Shown here: positions 53,608 to 62,671 of the stretch, piece by piece
Layout: the number at the start of each line of letters is the position of its first letter
Numbering within the stretch: position 1 is the first letter of the stretch
Origin: JAHEME01 sp034435035
GTDB taxonomy: Bacteria; Chloroflexota; Anaerolineae; Aggregatilineales; UBA3940
Length of the DNA: 64,000 bases
Direction: 5' to 3'
Assembly (NCBI GenBank): GCA_034435035.1
Contig: DAOTXW010000101.1
Location: 53,837 to 117,836 of the forward strand
Program-made: the position numbers and the translations under genes
The notes under the pieces: generated by a model
Database searches by the model: none
What the model saw: only the letters and a program-made list of their open reading frames with translations
Told to the model about the DNA's origin: nothing

Positions 53608-54402
53608 GTGAGATCTGATCAACCGGCTGTTGAAGCGGCCGCTGCCGCACTGGCCAGCGCGCAGCGGGTGGCGGTCTTCAGTGGAGCCGGCATCTCGCGT
53701 GAGAGCGGCGTACCGACCTTCCGGGAAGCCCGGGATGGGCTGTGGGCGCGCTACGATCCGCAGCATCTGGCCACCCCCGACGCCTTCCGGCGCAGCCCGG
53801 ACCTGGTCTGGTCCTGGTACCGTTATCGGGCGCATCTGGTCGCCGCCGCCGCCCCGAATCCCGGACACCTGGCGCTGGCTGCGCTGGAGCATCTGGTGCC
53901 GCAGCTGGTGGTGCTGACCCAGAACGTCGATGGGCTGCATGCCAGGGCAGGCAGCACCGACATTGTCGAGTTGCACGGGCGGATCGACCGTTACAAATGC
54001 TCTGGCGCCTGCAGGGGCGAGCCGACGTTGATCGATCTGGCCGATGTGCCTTTTGATGACGATCATGCCCCGGTCTGCCCTGCCTGCGGGGCGCGCGTGC
54101 GCCCCGATGTGGTCTGGTTCGGAGAGGAACTCCCGGGGGCTGCGCTGGAGCGGGCTTTTGCAGTGGCTGCCGCCTGCGATGTGATGATCGTGGTAGGCAC
54201 ATCGGGGGTCGTGCAGCCTGCCGCGTCCCTGCCGGGGGTTGCCCGGGATGCCGGCGCAACGGTGATTGAGGTCAATCCGGAGCCGAGCCTGATCACGCGG
54301 AAGGCGCACATCTTCCTGCAGGGGCCATCAGGAGCGCTGCTGCCCGGGCTGGTGTCGGCGGTGCGCGCCCGGCTGATGTCCCGGGATGGGGGGGATCGGT
54401 AG
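53608..54402 (+). CDS. NAD-dependent protein deacylase, Sir2 family
   Basis: The 264-residue sirtuin has GAGIS (26-30), TQNVDGLH (104-111), the catalytic H123 (ELHG) and zinc cysteines C131, C135, C157 and C160. Y71 and R74 (YRYR) match the Y-x-x-R pair of class III (CobB/SIRT5-like) sirtuins that prefer succinyl or malonyl lysine, so desuccinylase activity is plausible. GTG 53608 lacks a clear ribosome site and may be coupled to the FHA gene 11 bases upstream. Confidence 0.88.
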   Translation: MRSDQPAVEAAAAALASAQRVAVFSGAGISRESGVPTFREARDGLWARYDPQHLATPDAFRRSPDLVWSWYRYRAHLVAAAAPNPGHLALAALEHLVPQLVVLTQNVDGLHARAGSTDIVELHGRIDRYKCSGACRGEPTLIDLADVPFDDDHAPVCPACGARVRPDVVWFGEELPGAALERAFAVAAACDVMIVVGTSGVVQPAASLPGVARDAGATVIEVNPEPSLITRKAHIFLQGPSGALLPGLVSAVRARLMSRDGGDR

Positions 54403-54413
54403 GAGGGGGGTCG

Positions 54414-55724
54414 ATGACAACTCTGGACAGGAAGTGCCTGATCAATGCCCGGTTCGGGCGGCTGCTTTCTGCCTGCATGTCGCTCATCGCGCTGGCTGGC
54501 TGTGGGCTGCTGCCCGTCGTCACTACCGGCGGTGCCACCGCGCCAGCAGCAGCAAGCGGGACCCCGGCACCAACACTGCCGCCTCCGCAGATCGTGGAGG
54601 TGACCCTGACGCCCATCCCTGCCCCGGCGACCACGGCCCTGCCCATCCCTACCCAGCCCACACCGCTTCCAGACGCTGTCTCGCCCGATATCCCGCCTCT
54701 GCGCGGCTCGTTTGATGTTTACCTCAGCGCCCCGGATGATCGCGGAGACCAGCTGCTGCGCTGGGTCAGCACTGTGACCGGCGAGAAAGTGACCGAGATC
54801 ACCATCCGCACCGATGATGGCCAGGCAGTACGTGCCGGGCAGTTTGTGTACTTTCTGCAGCCTGGTACCCGGATTCCTCAGCGCGCTAACACCGCTGGCG
54901 CTGTCCAACCGGTGACCTTCGCCAGCCCTCCGCCGGGGACGGCCTACTATCAGTTCCTGCCCAGCGCGACAGGCCAGTTTGCAGCTTGGATCGCGGTGGA
55001 TGCGGCCGGCAGCTACACGATCAGCGTTGCTGGCACAGATGGCTCCAATGCGCGCCCGGTCAGCAGCGCTGCCTTGCAGGCGGGCGAGCGCATCACCCTG
55101 CTGCGAGTATCCAATGATGGACGCAGGATCTTCTATGACCGCCGCCCGGCCGGGCTGACTCATCAGACGCTGTTCAGTGGGCGCTATGATCTGTACGTTG
55201 TGGATACGGATAGCAGGCTGGTGACCCAATTGCCGGGGGAACCTGCCTGCGGGGAGGCCCTCCTGTGTGACGCTCATATCTCGGCCGATGGAGCCTACCT
55301 GGTGCGCACCCTGCCCGCTGACCGCTTCCAGCAGCCTGTGGTGGTGACTAACCTGGTCAGCAGCGTCGTGCTGGCTTATTTTGAGCCGATCCCCGCCCCA
55401 TCCGGCTTCATCACCGAGGTGGGATACCCCTATTTCACGCCCGGTGGCGAGCTGATCTACCTGGATGCCTACGGCCCAACAGGCCTGGAAACCTATCGGC
55501 TCCAGTGGGCCAACATCGTGACCGGCGAACAGCGCATGATTGCTGAACTGGGCCGCGACCGACATCGCCCGCTGGGCTGGGCGGCCAATGGAGGCCGCCT
55601 GCTGACGACCCGTGAGCCTGGCCTGTATGATACCTGGCAGATCAACGTCGAAGATGGGTCAATGCGGCAGATCGCAGCCATGCTCTTCCTCGGCCATATT
55701 GATGAACCTCCTCCGGCACCCTGA
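54414..55724 (+). CDS. Lipoprotein with beta-propeller-like C-terminus
   Basis: The 436-residue product has a signal peptide with lipobox LALAGC, a Pro/Thr/Ala linker (~35-95) and a repeat-rich domain with WD40/TolB-like blades (for example SNDGRRIFYDRRPAG and YPYFTPGGELIYLD). ATG 54414 has an excellent AGGAGGGGGG. It is probably exported and anchored, scaffolding an envelope complex. The following membrane gene starts one base after its stop, so they are coupled. Confidence 0.68.
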   Translation: MTTLDRKCLINARFGRLLSACMSLIALAGCGLLPVVTTGGATAPAAASGTPAPTLPPPQIVEVTLTPIPAPATTALPIPTQPTPLPDAVSPDIPPLRGSFDVYLSAPDDRGDQLLRWVSTVTGEKVTEITIRTDDGQAVRAGQFVYFLQPGTRIPQRANTAGAVQPVTFASPPPGTAYYQFLPSATGQFAAWIAVDAAGSYTISVAGTDGSNARPVSSAALQAGERITLLRVSNDGRRIFYDRRPAGLTHQTLFSGRYDLYVVDTDSRLVTQLPGEPACGEALLCDAHISADGAYLVRTLPADRFQQPVVVTNLVSSVVLAYFEPIPAPSGFITEVGYPYFTPGGELIYLDAYGPTGLETYRLQWANIVTGEQRMIAELGRDRHRPLGWAANGGRLLTTREPGLYDTWQINVEDGSMRQIAAMLFLGHIDEPPPAP

Positions 55725-55725
55725 C

Positions 55726-56751
55726 ATGTCCACAGACACGCCGGGTTCGGTGACCGATGCACCCGCGGCGGGTCGGCGCTTCCCGCCGGTCTGGGCGACG
55801 GTTCGCCATCCTGTCTATCACCTGGAAACTCAGCGGAGGGTGGGCAACCATGCCCTGCGCCTGCTCCAGATTAGCTATGTGCCGGCGGTGCTCGGCATCA
55901 CCGGCCTGGCGCTCACCCTGATCCTGGCGGTGGCAGGTGTGCCCGGCTTCATGCAGGTGATGAGCTCCTGGCGTGCCGCGATGGAGCTGGCGACGGTCCT
56001 GCTGGCGCTGACGCTGGCAGTGATCCTGCTCATTCAGATCGCAGCAGGCGCCCTGACCGGCATCCTGACCATCGCCCAGGTCTCTCCCCTGATCAGCGGC
56101 GAGATCGAGCTGCAGAGCTGGCGGCTGCTCCGAACCACGACCCTTTCCCTGCGCGAGATCCTGTATTCCAAGCTGGCGGCGGCTCTGTCCCAGGTGCGCG
56201 GCCCGCTGATCGGGCTGCTGGTGCTCCGCGTGATCAGCACCGGGACGATCGTCATCCTGTTGACCAGCGTCCTGCTTCGCGAGGTCTTCTACTACTGGGA
56301 CAGCGGCGACTGGCGCGATTTCTGGCTGGAGATCAGGTGGCTGCCGCCGCTGATCGGCGGGGCGCTGGCGCTGCTGGTCTACCTCGGGCAGCCGCTGCTC
56401 CAGATGCTGCTCAACGGGGCGATAGGCATGCTCGCTTCCGTCTATGCTCGCAGCCGCGGCCAGGCAATCGCCGCCGGGCTGGTAGGACGACTGGGCCTGT
56501 GGGTTCTGTCAATCCTGCTCAGCGGCCTATCAATCTATCTGCTCGGTTTCTTCATTGACCAGTGGAGCAACCCATCCTATGCGGCGATTGAAGCATTCCA
56601 CCGAATGCCGACGCCATCCGACCTGGAGCAGATCTGGGCGCTCAGCCTGACCGTGGGCGGCTTTGCGCTGGCAGTGGCGGCTTCACAGCTCGCCCTGGCG
56701 CTCATCATGCTCGGGCTGATGCAGCGCCGGGCTCGTGAGATCGGAGCCTGA
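55726..56751 (+). CDS. Polytopic membrane protein resembling an ABC-2 permease
   Basis: The 341-residue protein has about six to seven helices. A segment after the first pair of helices reads ISGEIELQSWRLLRTTTLS then REILYSKLAAA, close to the ABC-2 permease pattern (GERExGTxxLLxTPLSrxEIlxGK). No ATPase gene is adjacent. The start ATG 55726 is one base after the lipoprotein stop (TGACATG), with no independent ribosome site, so it is translationally coupled. Confidence 0.6.
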   Translation: MSTDTPGSVTDAPAAGRRFPPVWATVRHPVYHLETQRRVGNHALRLLQISYVPAVLGITGLALTLILAVAGVPGFMQVMSSWRAAMELATVLLALTLAVILLIQIAAGALTGILTIAQVSPLISGEIELQSWRLLRTTTLSLREILYSKLAAALSQVRGPLIGLLVLRVISTGTIVILLTSVLLREVFYYWDSGDWRDFWLEIRWLPPLIGGALALLVYLGQPLLQMLLNGAIGMLASVYARSRGQAIAAGLVGRLGLWVLSILLSGLSIYLLGFFIDQWSNPSYAAIEAFHRMPTPSDLEQIWALSLTVGGFALAVAASQLALALIMLGLMQRRAREIGA

Positions 56752-56758
56752 GCCGGCC

Positions 56759-57673
56759 ATGAAAGACGCGCAGCCCGCCGAGCGGCGACCCCGCCGCGAA
56801 GTGACGATCCCGGCTCCCTGGAAGCACGGGTCGCGGCGGCGCTGGCGGCGCGTTCTGCAGATCGGCTGCCTGCCCCTGACATTGGCAGGATCGGGGGCGC
56901 TGGTGCTGATCTTTGCGCTGTTCGGCTCCGCGCCGCCGCCGTGGGTCTCCACTCCTCGCGACTACCTCATCGCTGGCCGGATCGGCGGCGCTCTGGCCGC
57001 CCTGGGGATCATCCAGCTGGGGCTGTCCTGGCTGCTCAGCCTGCTGGGCGCGCTGGCGGGCGCGGGCGCTGCCGGGTCCAGACCGGGCCACCGCCTCCGC
57101 ATCGTCGGGCGCAGGCTGCGCGTGCTGGCCGCAGCGGTGGCTGCCGTCCGAATTGGCCTGATCGGCATGGGGCTGCTGACGGTGATCCACGCCTATACGA
57201 ATTGGCTGGGTTCCCCGGTCAGCGAGGGCATCCTGGGGATACTGAGGCTGCCTGCTTTCAAAAGTGTGCCGGCATGGCTGGCGGGCTGTATACTGGCTGT
57301 CCAGGGCGTGATCGGCCCTTTTCTGAGGCTGCGCTACAGCGCTGCCCTGGGCGCGCTGGCGGCCGCTTTGGCTCCGCCGCGCCGCCCCGATCGGCTGGCG
57401 GCTGCGCTGACGGCCCGGCTGGGGGCCGACCTTGCTGGCGCGCTGGCCGTCATTTGGGGCTGGGCGATCCTCTCCCTGGCGATCGTGACCCTGCTCGATC
57501 CCTACAGCAGTTATACCTACTACACTTACGAGCCTGTGAATGGCTGGGACTTGCTGGCGATGGTGGCCGGTGGGGCGGCGCTGACGACAGCCGGGCAGGT
57601 GGCTCTCGCGTCGGTCTGGCTGGCGCTGACTCGACGAACCCTGCTGAACCGCGCCCATCGGCATGCCGCGTGA
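56759..57673 (+). CDS. Polytopic membrane protein of unknown function
   Basis: The 304-residue protein has a basic N-terminus (KHGSRRRWRR) and about six to seven helices. Loops are short; a YSSYTYYTYEPVNGWD stretch precedes the last helix. It follows the ABC-2-like gene by seven bases and could be its partner subunit, though no homology is clear. ATG 56759 is preferred over GTG 56735, which would overlap the upstream gene. Confidence 0.55.
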   Translation: MKDAQPAERRPRREVTIPAPWKHGSRRRWRRVLQIGCLPLTLAGSGALVLIFALFGSAPPPWVSTPRDYLIAGRIGGALAALGIIQLGLSWLLSLLGALAGAGAAGSRPGHRLRIVGRRLRVLAAAVAAVRIGLIGMGLLTVIHAYTNWLGSPVSEGILGILRLPAFKSVPAWLAGCILAVQGVIGPFLRLRYSAALGALAAALAPPRRPDRLAAALTARLGADLAGALAVIWGWAILSLAIVTLLDPYSSYTYYTYEPVNGWDLLAMVAGGAALTTAGQVALASVWLALTRRTLLNRAHRHAA

Positions 57674-57712
57674 GCGCGGGCGCAGAGGGCGCCTCTCTCA
57701 GGGGCGCAGGTT

Positions 57713-58015
57713 TCAGCGCATCAGAGCCAGCAGAGGGCTGGTGAAGCTGTTGATCGCGAGGGACAGGTGGGAATCCCGCCCGAAGTAGCCGATAGCCGAG
57801 TAGAAACCACGCTCATCGGCCAACAGACCCAGCCCCTGCGCCCGGCCTTCGAATGCTGTTGTCGATCGCGCGCCACCCTGTACACGGGCTAAAAGCGCCT
57901 GCCGCCCGTAATCCGGGGGCTGATGCTCGGCGATGCGTTGCTCCAGCGCCTGGCGGATGATGCGCTCGAGCCAGTCACCCTGTGATCGCCCCGAACGCCT
58001 GGCAGATTGACTCAT
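57713..58015 (-). CDS. Hypothetical protein (100 aa)
   Basis: The product starts MSQSARRSGRSQGDWLERI and is polar, with an N-terminal helix rich in Arg/Glu/Gln and no membrane segment. No known motif is recognised. It is convergent with the membrane protein ending at 57673 and divergent from rfbD. A TATAAT -10 with weak TTTCAG -35 lies upstream at 58077-58105. Confidence 0.45.
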   Translation of the reverse strand: MSQSARRSGRSQGDWLERIIRQALEQRIAEHQPPDYGRQALLARVQGGARSTTAFEGRAQGLGLLADERGFYSAIGYFGRDSHLSLAINSFTSPLLALMR

Positions 58016-58076
58016 CGTACGTGGCCCCTCAGGCAGATGGCGGCAGCCAGTATCCTGCCCATGACTTCTGTAAGCC

Positions 58077-58105
58077 ATTATATCCTCAACAACTTACTGC
58101 TGAAA
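58077..58105 (-). promoter_or_regulatory. Promoter of the 100-aa hypothetical gene
   Basis: On the minus strand a perfect TATAAT (58077-58082) lies 17 bases after a weak TTTCAG (58100-58105). Confidence 0.42.
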
Positions 58106-58211
58106 GCGCCGGCGGGTTCATCGTACCTGATGCAGACCCGGCGACAGACGGCTGCCGCCCGCTCACTGCCCTGCTGCCGGAGCCTGCCGTGTGATCGAGG
58201 CGCTTTGCAGG

Positions 58212-58217
58212 TATAAT
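58212..58217 (+). promoter_or_regulatory. -10 element of the polysaccharide operon
   Basis: A perfect TATAAT lies 60 bases before rfbD, with no recognisable -35 box at 16-18 bases. Confidence 0.45.
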
Positions 58218-58277
58218 CGCAGCCGTCTGCCGGCCTGGTAGCCCCGACTCTGCCGGTTACACCCAACAGGAGCCGCC

Positions 58278-59126
58278 GTGCGAATCTTCATCACCGGCCA
58301 TGATGGTCAGCTTGGCAGGGCTCTGCAGGCCGCCCTCGCCGGCCACGATGTGCAGGGTGCGAGCCTGCCGGGGTGGGATATGACCGATCTGGGCCAGGTT
58401 GAGGCTGCCCTGGGCGCCTTCCGGCCCGACTGGGTGATCCATACGGCTGCGCTGACCGACGTAGATTACTGCGCCCGCCATCCGGCGGAGGCGGTGCAGG
58501 TCAACGGGGTGGGGACGTACCATGTCGCGCTGGCCTGCCGCCGGGCCGGCGCGCGGCTGCTGGCAATCAGCACGAACGAGGTCTTTGATGGGCGCGCCGG
58601 GCGGCCCTACCAGGAATATGATCAGCGCAATCCACCCAACCCCTATGGCTACTCCAAGTATGTGGCCGAGCAGGTGGTCGAGCGCTATGCACCTGAATAC
58701 CAGATTGTCCGGACCTCCTGGCTCTACGCTCCGGGCGGCTCCAACTTTGTCCACCGGATCCTCGCCCGTGCAAAGGCGGGGGAGCCGCTGCGTGTCGTGA
58801 CCGATGAGATCGGCTCTCCGACCCTGGCGTCCGATCTGGCAGCAGCCATCGCGCAGCTGATCGGAGTGGACCGACCGGGTGTCTATCACCTGGTGAATGA
58901 GGGGATGTGCTCCCGCTACGAGTTTGCGCAGGCGGCTCTCCGCCTGGCCGGGCTGGGCCACCTGGCCATTGAGCCGATCACCAGCGCGGATTTCTCGCGC
59001 CCGTCAAGCCCGCCTCCGTTTTCTCCACTGGAGAATATCTTTGCCGCCGCCGCTGGCGTGAGGCTGCGGCCCTGGCAGGAGGCGCTGGCCGCCTACATGG
59101 TCAGCCAGCAGGAGGGCACTGCGTGA
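58278..59126 (+). CDS. rfbD: dTDP-4-dehydrorhamnose reductase-like SDR
   Basis: The 282-residue reductase has TGHDGQLGRAL (7-17), the NAD(P)-binding turn, and the catalytic pair Y123-x3-K127 (YGYSK). The typical ISTDYVFDG reads ISTNEVFDG. The family reduces a 4-keto-6-deoxy sugar, most often making dTDP-L-rhamnose. GTG 58278 has AGGAG upstream. It opens a glycosyltransferase cluster and overlaps the next gene by four bases (GTGA). RfbA, RfbB and RfbC are not in the window. Confidence 0.82.
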   Translation: MRIFITGHDGQLGRALQAALAGHDVQGASLPGWDMTDLGQVEAALGAFRPDWVIHTAALTDVDYCARHPAEAVQVNGVGTYHVALACRRAGARLLAISTNEVFDGRAGRPYQEYDQRNPPNPYGYSKYVAEQVVERYAPEYQIVRTSWLYAPGGSNFVHRILARAKAGEPLRVVTDEIGSPTLASDLAAAIAQLIGVDRPGVYHLVNEGMCSRYEFAQAALRLAGLGHLAIEPITSADFSRPSSPPPFSPLENIFAAAAGVRLRPWQEALAAYMVSQQEGTA

Positions 59127-60079
59127 TCAAACCGGCTCTTGTCTCAGTGGTGATTCCCCACTGGAACGGCATAGCCTATCTACCTGCCTGCCTCGACGCT
59201 CTGCGCGCCCAGACTTACCCGCACCTTGAGGTGATCGTCGTCGATAACGCGTCAACCGATGGCTCGCAGGCATTGATCGCAGCACGGTACCCGGAAGTCC
59301 GGCTGGTGGCGCTGCCGGAGAATCGCGGCTTCACGGGGGCCTGCAATGCGGGGATCACGGCTGCGTCCGGGGAGTTTATAGCGCTGCTCAACAATGATAC
59401 GCAGGCAGCGCCCGACTGGATCGCCGAAGTGGTAGCGGCTTTTGAGCGTCACCCGGAGGCCGGATCGGTCGCTAGCAGGATGCTGCTGTTCACCCGGCGT
59501 GACACGCTGCACACTGCCGGCGACTTTTACGGCGTCGATGGCCTGCCCGGCAACCGGGGAGTGTGGCAGCCGGATGGTCCGCCGTTCGACCGTGAAGAAT
59601 ATGTGTTCAGCGCCTGCGGTGGTTCGTCGGTCTATCGCCGCGCACTGCTTGACGCCGTTGGCCTGCTGGACGATGATTTCTTCTTCTCGTGCGAGGATGT
59701 CGATCTGGGTTGGCGTGCCCAGCTGGCAGGCTGGCGCTGCGTCTATGCGCCTCGGGCGGTCGTGTATCATCATCTGGGGGCGGCAGGCGGCGGCCCGACG
59801 GCGAGCTTTCATGATGGTCGTAATACGATCTGGGTGCTGGCCAAGAACTATCCCGGCCCTCTGTTGCGCCGCTACTGGCCGGCGGTCCTGCGGGCGCAGC
59901 TCCGGCGTGGCGGGGCGGCGATCCGGGCGTGGCGGGGCGCGGCGGCTCGTGCCACCCTGCGCGGAATGCTTGCCGGGTTGGTGGGGCTGCCGAAGATGCT
60001 GCATAAAAGGCGGGCGATCCAGGCGGCGCGCACGGTATCCATCGAGTATATTGAATCGATTCTGACGCCACCTGCTTGA
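59123..60079 (+). CDS. GT2 glycosyltransferase (rhamnosyltransferase-like)
   Basis: The 318-residue protein has a GT-A fold start SVVIPHWNG, VVDNASTDGS near residue 40 and LLNNDTQ near 88 (the DxD-like site). SACGGSSVYRR and DDDFFFSCEDVDLGWR follow, typical of family 2 rhamnosyl- or N-acetylglucosaminyl-transferases. The C-terminal region (~230-318) is basic. It is translated in overlap with rfbD (GTGA); AGGAGGG precedes. It probably adds a deoxysugar to a lipid-linked chain. Confidence 0.88.
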   Translation: MIKPALVSVVIPHWNGIAYLPACLDALRAQTYPHLEVIVVDNASTDGSQALIAARYPEVRLVALPENRGFTGACNAGITAASGEFIALLNNDTQAAPDWIAEVVAAFERHPEAGSVASRMLLFTRRDTLHTAGDFYGVDGLPGNRGVWQPDGPPFDREEYVFSACGGSSVYRRALLDAVGLLDDDFFFSCEDVDLGWRAQLAGWRCVYAPRAVVYHHLGAAGGGPTASFHDGRNTIWVLAKNYPGPLLRRYWPAVLRAQLRRGGAAIRAWRGAAARATLRGMLAGLVGLPKMLHKRRAIQAARTVSIEYIESILTPPA

Positions 60080-60129
60080 AGGCTCGGGCGGCGTCGGGCA
60101 GGTTGCATTTCACAGCCAATGAGGATGGT

Positions 60130-60864
60130 ATGGCGCTTCCAGCAGAGACTCCGCTGCTCTCCATCATAATCCCCGCATACAATGAGGAAAACCGCCTGCC
60201 GGAGAGCCTGGCCGACGTGGCCCGTTTTGTGTCCGCCCGGGATTATGCGATCGAGGTGATCGTTGTCAATAACAACTCGCGCGACCGCACGGGCGAAATC
60301 GCCGAGGCGTTTGCGGCGGCGAACCGTTACGCACGGGCCCTTCATGAGCCGGCGCAGGGGAAGGGCGCTGCCGTCCGCACCGGGATGTTGGCGGGGCGGG
60401 GCGAGTACCTGCTGATGTGCGATGCGGACTTCTCCATGCCGGTAGACGAAATCACCAAGTTCGTGCCCGACTCCGATGCTGACTACGATGTCGCCATCGC
60501 CAGCCGGGAAGTCCCGGGTGCGCGGCGCATCGGCGAGCCGGAGTATCGCCATCTGATGGGCCGCATCTTCAACCTGATCGTGCGTCTGCTGGCAATCCCG
60601 GGCATTCAGGATACCCAGTGCGGCTTCAAGGCTTTCCGGCGCGAAGTGGCGCAGGACGTGTTCGCCCGCCAGACGATCAACGGCTGGGGGTTCGACCCTG
60701 AGGTGCTGTTCATTGCCCGGCGGCGCGGCTATCGTCTGCGCGAGATCCCGATCACCTGGTACTACAAGCCGCAGAGCCGCGTCAACCCGATCCGGGATTC
60801 GGTCAAGATGGTGCTGGAGGTGCTCAAGGTGCGCCTGAACGGCTGGCGGGGCGCCTATGACTGA
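60130..60864 (+). CDS. GT2 glycosyltransferase (dolichyl-phosphate glucosyltransferase-like)
   Basis: The 244-residue protein has IIIPAYNEENRL at the N-terminus, VNNNSRDRT and the metal motif CDADFSMP near residue 97. The SREVPGARR, DTQCGFKAFR and GWGFDPEVLF motifs are those of polyprenyl-phosphate glucose/mannose synthases. No C-terminal membrane helices are present, so it is cytosolic-membrane associated. ATG 60130 has GAGG; the upstream TTG lacks support. It probably makes a lipid-phosphate sugar donor. Confidence 0.87.
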   Translation: MALPAETPLLSIIIPAYNEENRLPESLADVARFVSARDYAIEVIVVNNNSRDRTGEIAEAFAAANRYARALHEPAQGKGAAVRTGMLAGRGEYLLMCDADFSMPVDEITKFVPDSDADYDVAIASREVPGARRIGEPEYRHLMGRIFNLIVRLLAIPGIQDTQCGFKAFRREVAQDVFARQTINGWGFDPEVLFIARRRGYRLREIPITWYYKPQSRVNPIRDSVKMVLEVLKVRLNGWRGAYD

Positions 60865-60897
60865 ACGCACGCCTGTTCCGCAGATGGCAGGTGGACT

Positions 60898-61563
60898 GTG
60901 CTGACAGCGCAGCCTGGCCTGGAGCTGGAGCGGGCCTTTGTGGCGCAGGGCTGCCAGCTGGTGGCCGGCCTGGACGAAGCCGGGCGCGGCGCGCTCGCCG
61001 GGCCGGTGGTGGCTGGCGCTGTCGTGCTGCCGATTTGCCGCCCTGATCTGGATGCGGCGCTGGCCGGTGTGCGCGACAGCAAGCTGCTGACCCCGGCGAG
61101 GCGTGCGGCGCTGTACGATGTCATCGTGGCTGAGGCGGCTGCGGCGGGCATCGGGCTGGCTGGCTCCGGCGAGATCGACCGGCTGGGGATCGCAGCGGCG
61201 ACCCGCCTGGCCATGCAGCGGGCTGTTGAAGCGCTCCCGTGCGCGCCGCAGGCGCTGATCATCGACTGGGTGCGCCTGCCGGCGATCCCGCTGCCGCAGC
61301 GCTGCCTGCCCCGCGCTGAGCAGCACTCGCTGAGCGTGGCGGCTGCCAGCATCCTGGCCAAAGTCACCCGTGACCGCCTGATGACCGAGCTGGATGCCCG
61401 CTACCCCGGCTACGGATTTGCCCGCCACAAGGGGTATGGTACGGCGGATCACGGCGCCCGGCTGGTGCAGCTGGGGCCCTGCCCGGAACATCGGCGCACG
61501 TTTCAGCCGGTACGGGCCAGGCTGCTGGAGGGGGATGACGGTGCGAATCGCGCTCGTTCATGA
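60898..61563 (+). CDS. rnhB: Ribonuclease HII
   Basis: The 221-residue enzyme has the RNase HII active site D26-E27 (DEAGRG), RDSKLL near 58-64 and AAASILAKVTRD near 142. It removes ribonucleotides from DNA and RNA primers. GTG 60898 has AGGTGG. Its end overlaps the GT4 gene by 23 bases, so a housekeeping gene is embedded in the polysaccharide cluster and likely co-transcribed. Confidence 0.93.
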   Translation: MLTAQPGLELERAFVAQGCQLVAGLDEAGRGALAGPVVAGAVVLPICRPDLDAALAGVRDSKLLTPARRAALYDVIVAEAAAAGIGLAGSGEIDRLGIAAATRLAMQRAVEALPCAPQALIIDWVRLPAIPLPQRCLPRAEQHSLSVAAASILAKVTRDRLMTELDARYPGYGFARHKGYGTADHGARLVQLGPCPEHRRTFQPVRARLLEGDDGANRARS

Positions 61564-62671
61564 CTGGCTGAATCAGCTGGGCGGGGCGGAAAACGTCCTG
61601 GAGGCGCTGGTGGCGCTCTACCCCGGTGCGCCAATCTATACGGCCATCTATGATGCCGCCCGGATGCCGCCCGCGTACCGCAGCTGGGATATCCGCCCGT
61701 CCTGGATGAATAGCCTGCCGGGCATTCATACGCACCATCAGCCATACCTGCCCCTGTATCCGGCGATGTTCGACAGGCTCGATCTCAGCGGCTATGAGGT
61801 TGTGCTGAGCAACAAGAGCGGTTTCTGCCACGGTGTCCGGGTCGGTGAAGCGCTCCACATCTGCTACTGTCTGGCGCCAACGCGCTACGTCTGGCAGTAC
61901 GAAGCGTATACCGCGCGCGAAAACCTCTCGCATTCGATCGCGGCCATTCTGAAACCGGTCATCCGACGCCTGCGTCGCTGGGATTACGAGGCTGCACAGC
62001 GCGTCCACCACTTCATCGCGATCTCCTCGGACATCCGGGATCGTATCCGCCGCTTCTATCGACGCGATTCGGTGGTGATTTATCCCCCGGTGGAAACTGC
62101 TCGCTATACACCTGCTCCCCGTCACGAGGACTACTTCCTGGTGGTGTCCCGCCTGATCCCCTATAAGCGCGTCGATCTGGCAGTGCAGGCCTGCACCCGG
62201 CTGGGCCTGCCGCTGATCGTGGCCGGGGATGGCCGCGACCGGGCCCGGCTGGAGGCGCTGGCTGGCCCCACGATCAGCTTCCTGGGGCGCGTGCCGGATA
62301 CCGATCTGCCGGATCTGATGGCCCGCTGCCGCGCTTTCATCTTCCCCGGTCTGGAGGACTTTGGCATTGCTCCGGTCGAGGCGCAGGCTGCCGGCCGCCC
62401 GGTGATCGCCTTCCGCGGCGGGGGCGCGCTGGACACCGTTGTTGAGGGCCAAACCGGCCTGTTCTTTGATCAACAGACGGTCGATAGCCTGAGCCAGGCC
62501 CTGGCTCGTCTGGGGAGCTGCACCTTCGATGAGCGCGCCTGTGTAGCGAACGCCGCCCGCTTTGACCGGGCGGTGTTTGACCGCGCGATAGCTGCTTTTG
62601 TTTCTGCGCGTTATGATGAGCGCCGTGGGCGGCTGTCGGTAGGCCCACCAGAATCGAGACAGGTGATGTGA
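61541..62671 (+). CDS. GT4 glycosyltransferase
   Basis: The 376-residue protein begins RIALVHDWLNQLGGAE, the GT-B N-terminus, and ends with the donor-binding motifs VSRLIPYKRVDLAVQA and FPGLEDFGIAPVEAQAAGRPVIA (E-x7-E). It resembles mannosyl- or glucosyl-transferases of capsule and exopolysaccharide pathways. GTG 61541 has GGAGGGG seven bases upstream; ATG 61535 is too close. It overlaps rnhB by 23 bases and the next gene by four. Confidence 0.88.
   Translation: MRIALVHDWLNQLGGAENVLEALVALYPGAPIYTAIYDAARMPPAYRSWDIRPSWMNSLPGIHTHHQPYLPLYPAMFDRLDLSGYEVVLSNKSGFCHGVRVGEALHICYCLAPTRYVWQYEAYTARENLSHSIAAILKPVIRRLRRWDYEAAQRVHHFIAISSDIRDRIRRFYRRDSVVIYPPVETARYTPAPRHEDYFLVVSRLIPYKRVDLAVQACTRLGLPLIVAGDGRDRARLEALAGPTISFLGRVPDTDLPDLMARCRAFIFPGLEDFGIAPVEAQAAGRPVIAFRGGGALDTVVEGQTGLFFDQQTVDSLSQALARLGSCTFDERACVANAARFDRAVFDRAIAAFVSARYDERRGRLSVGPPESRQVM

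Noticed and set aside
54063..55565. Minus-strand ORF of 500 codons
   Set aside because: It is antisense to the sirtuin and the lipoprotein, both with clear motifs and good ribosome sites.
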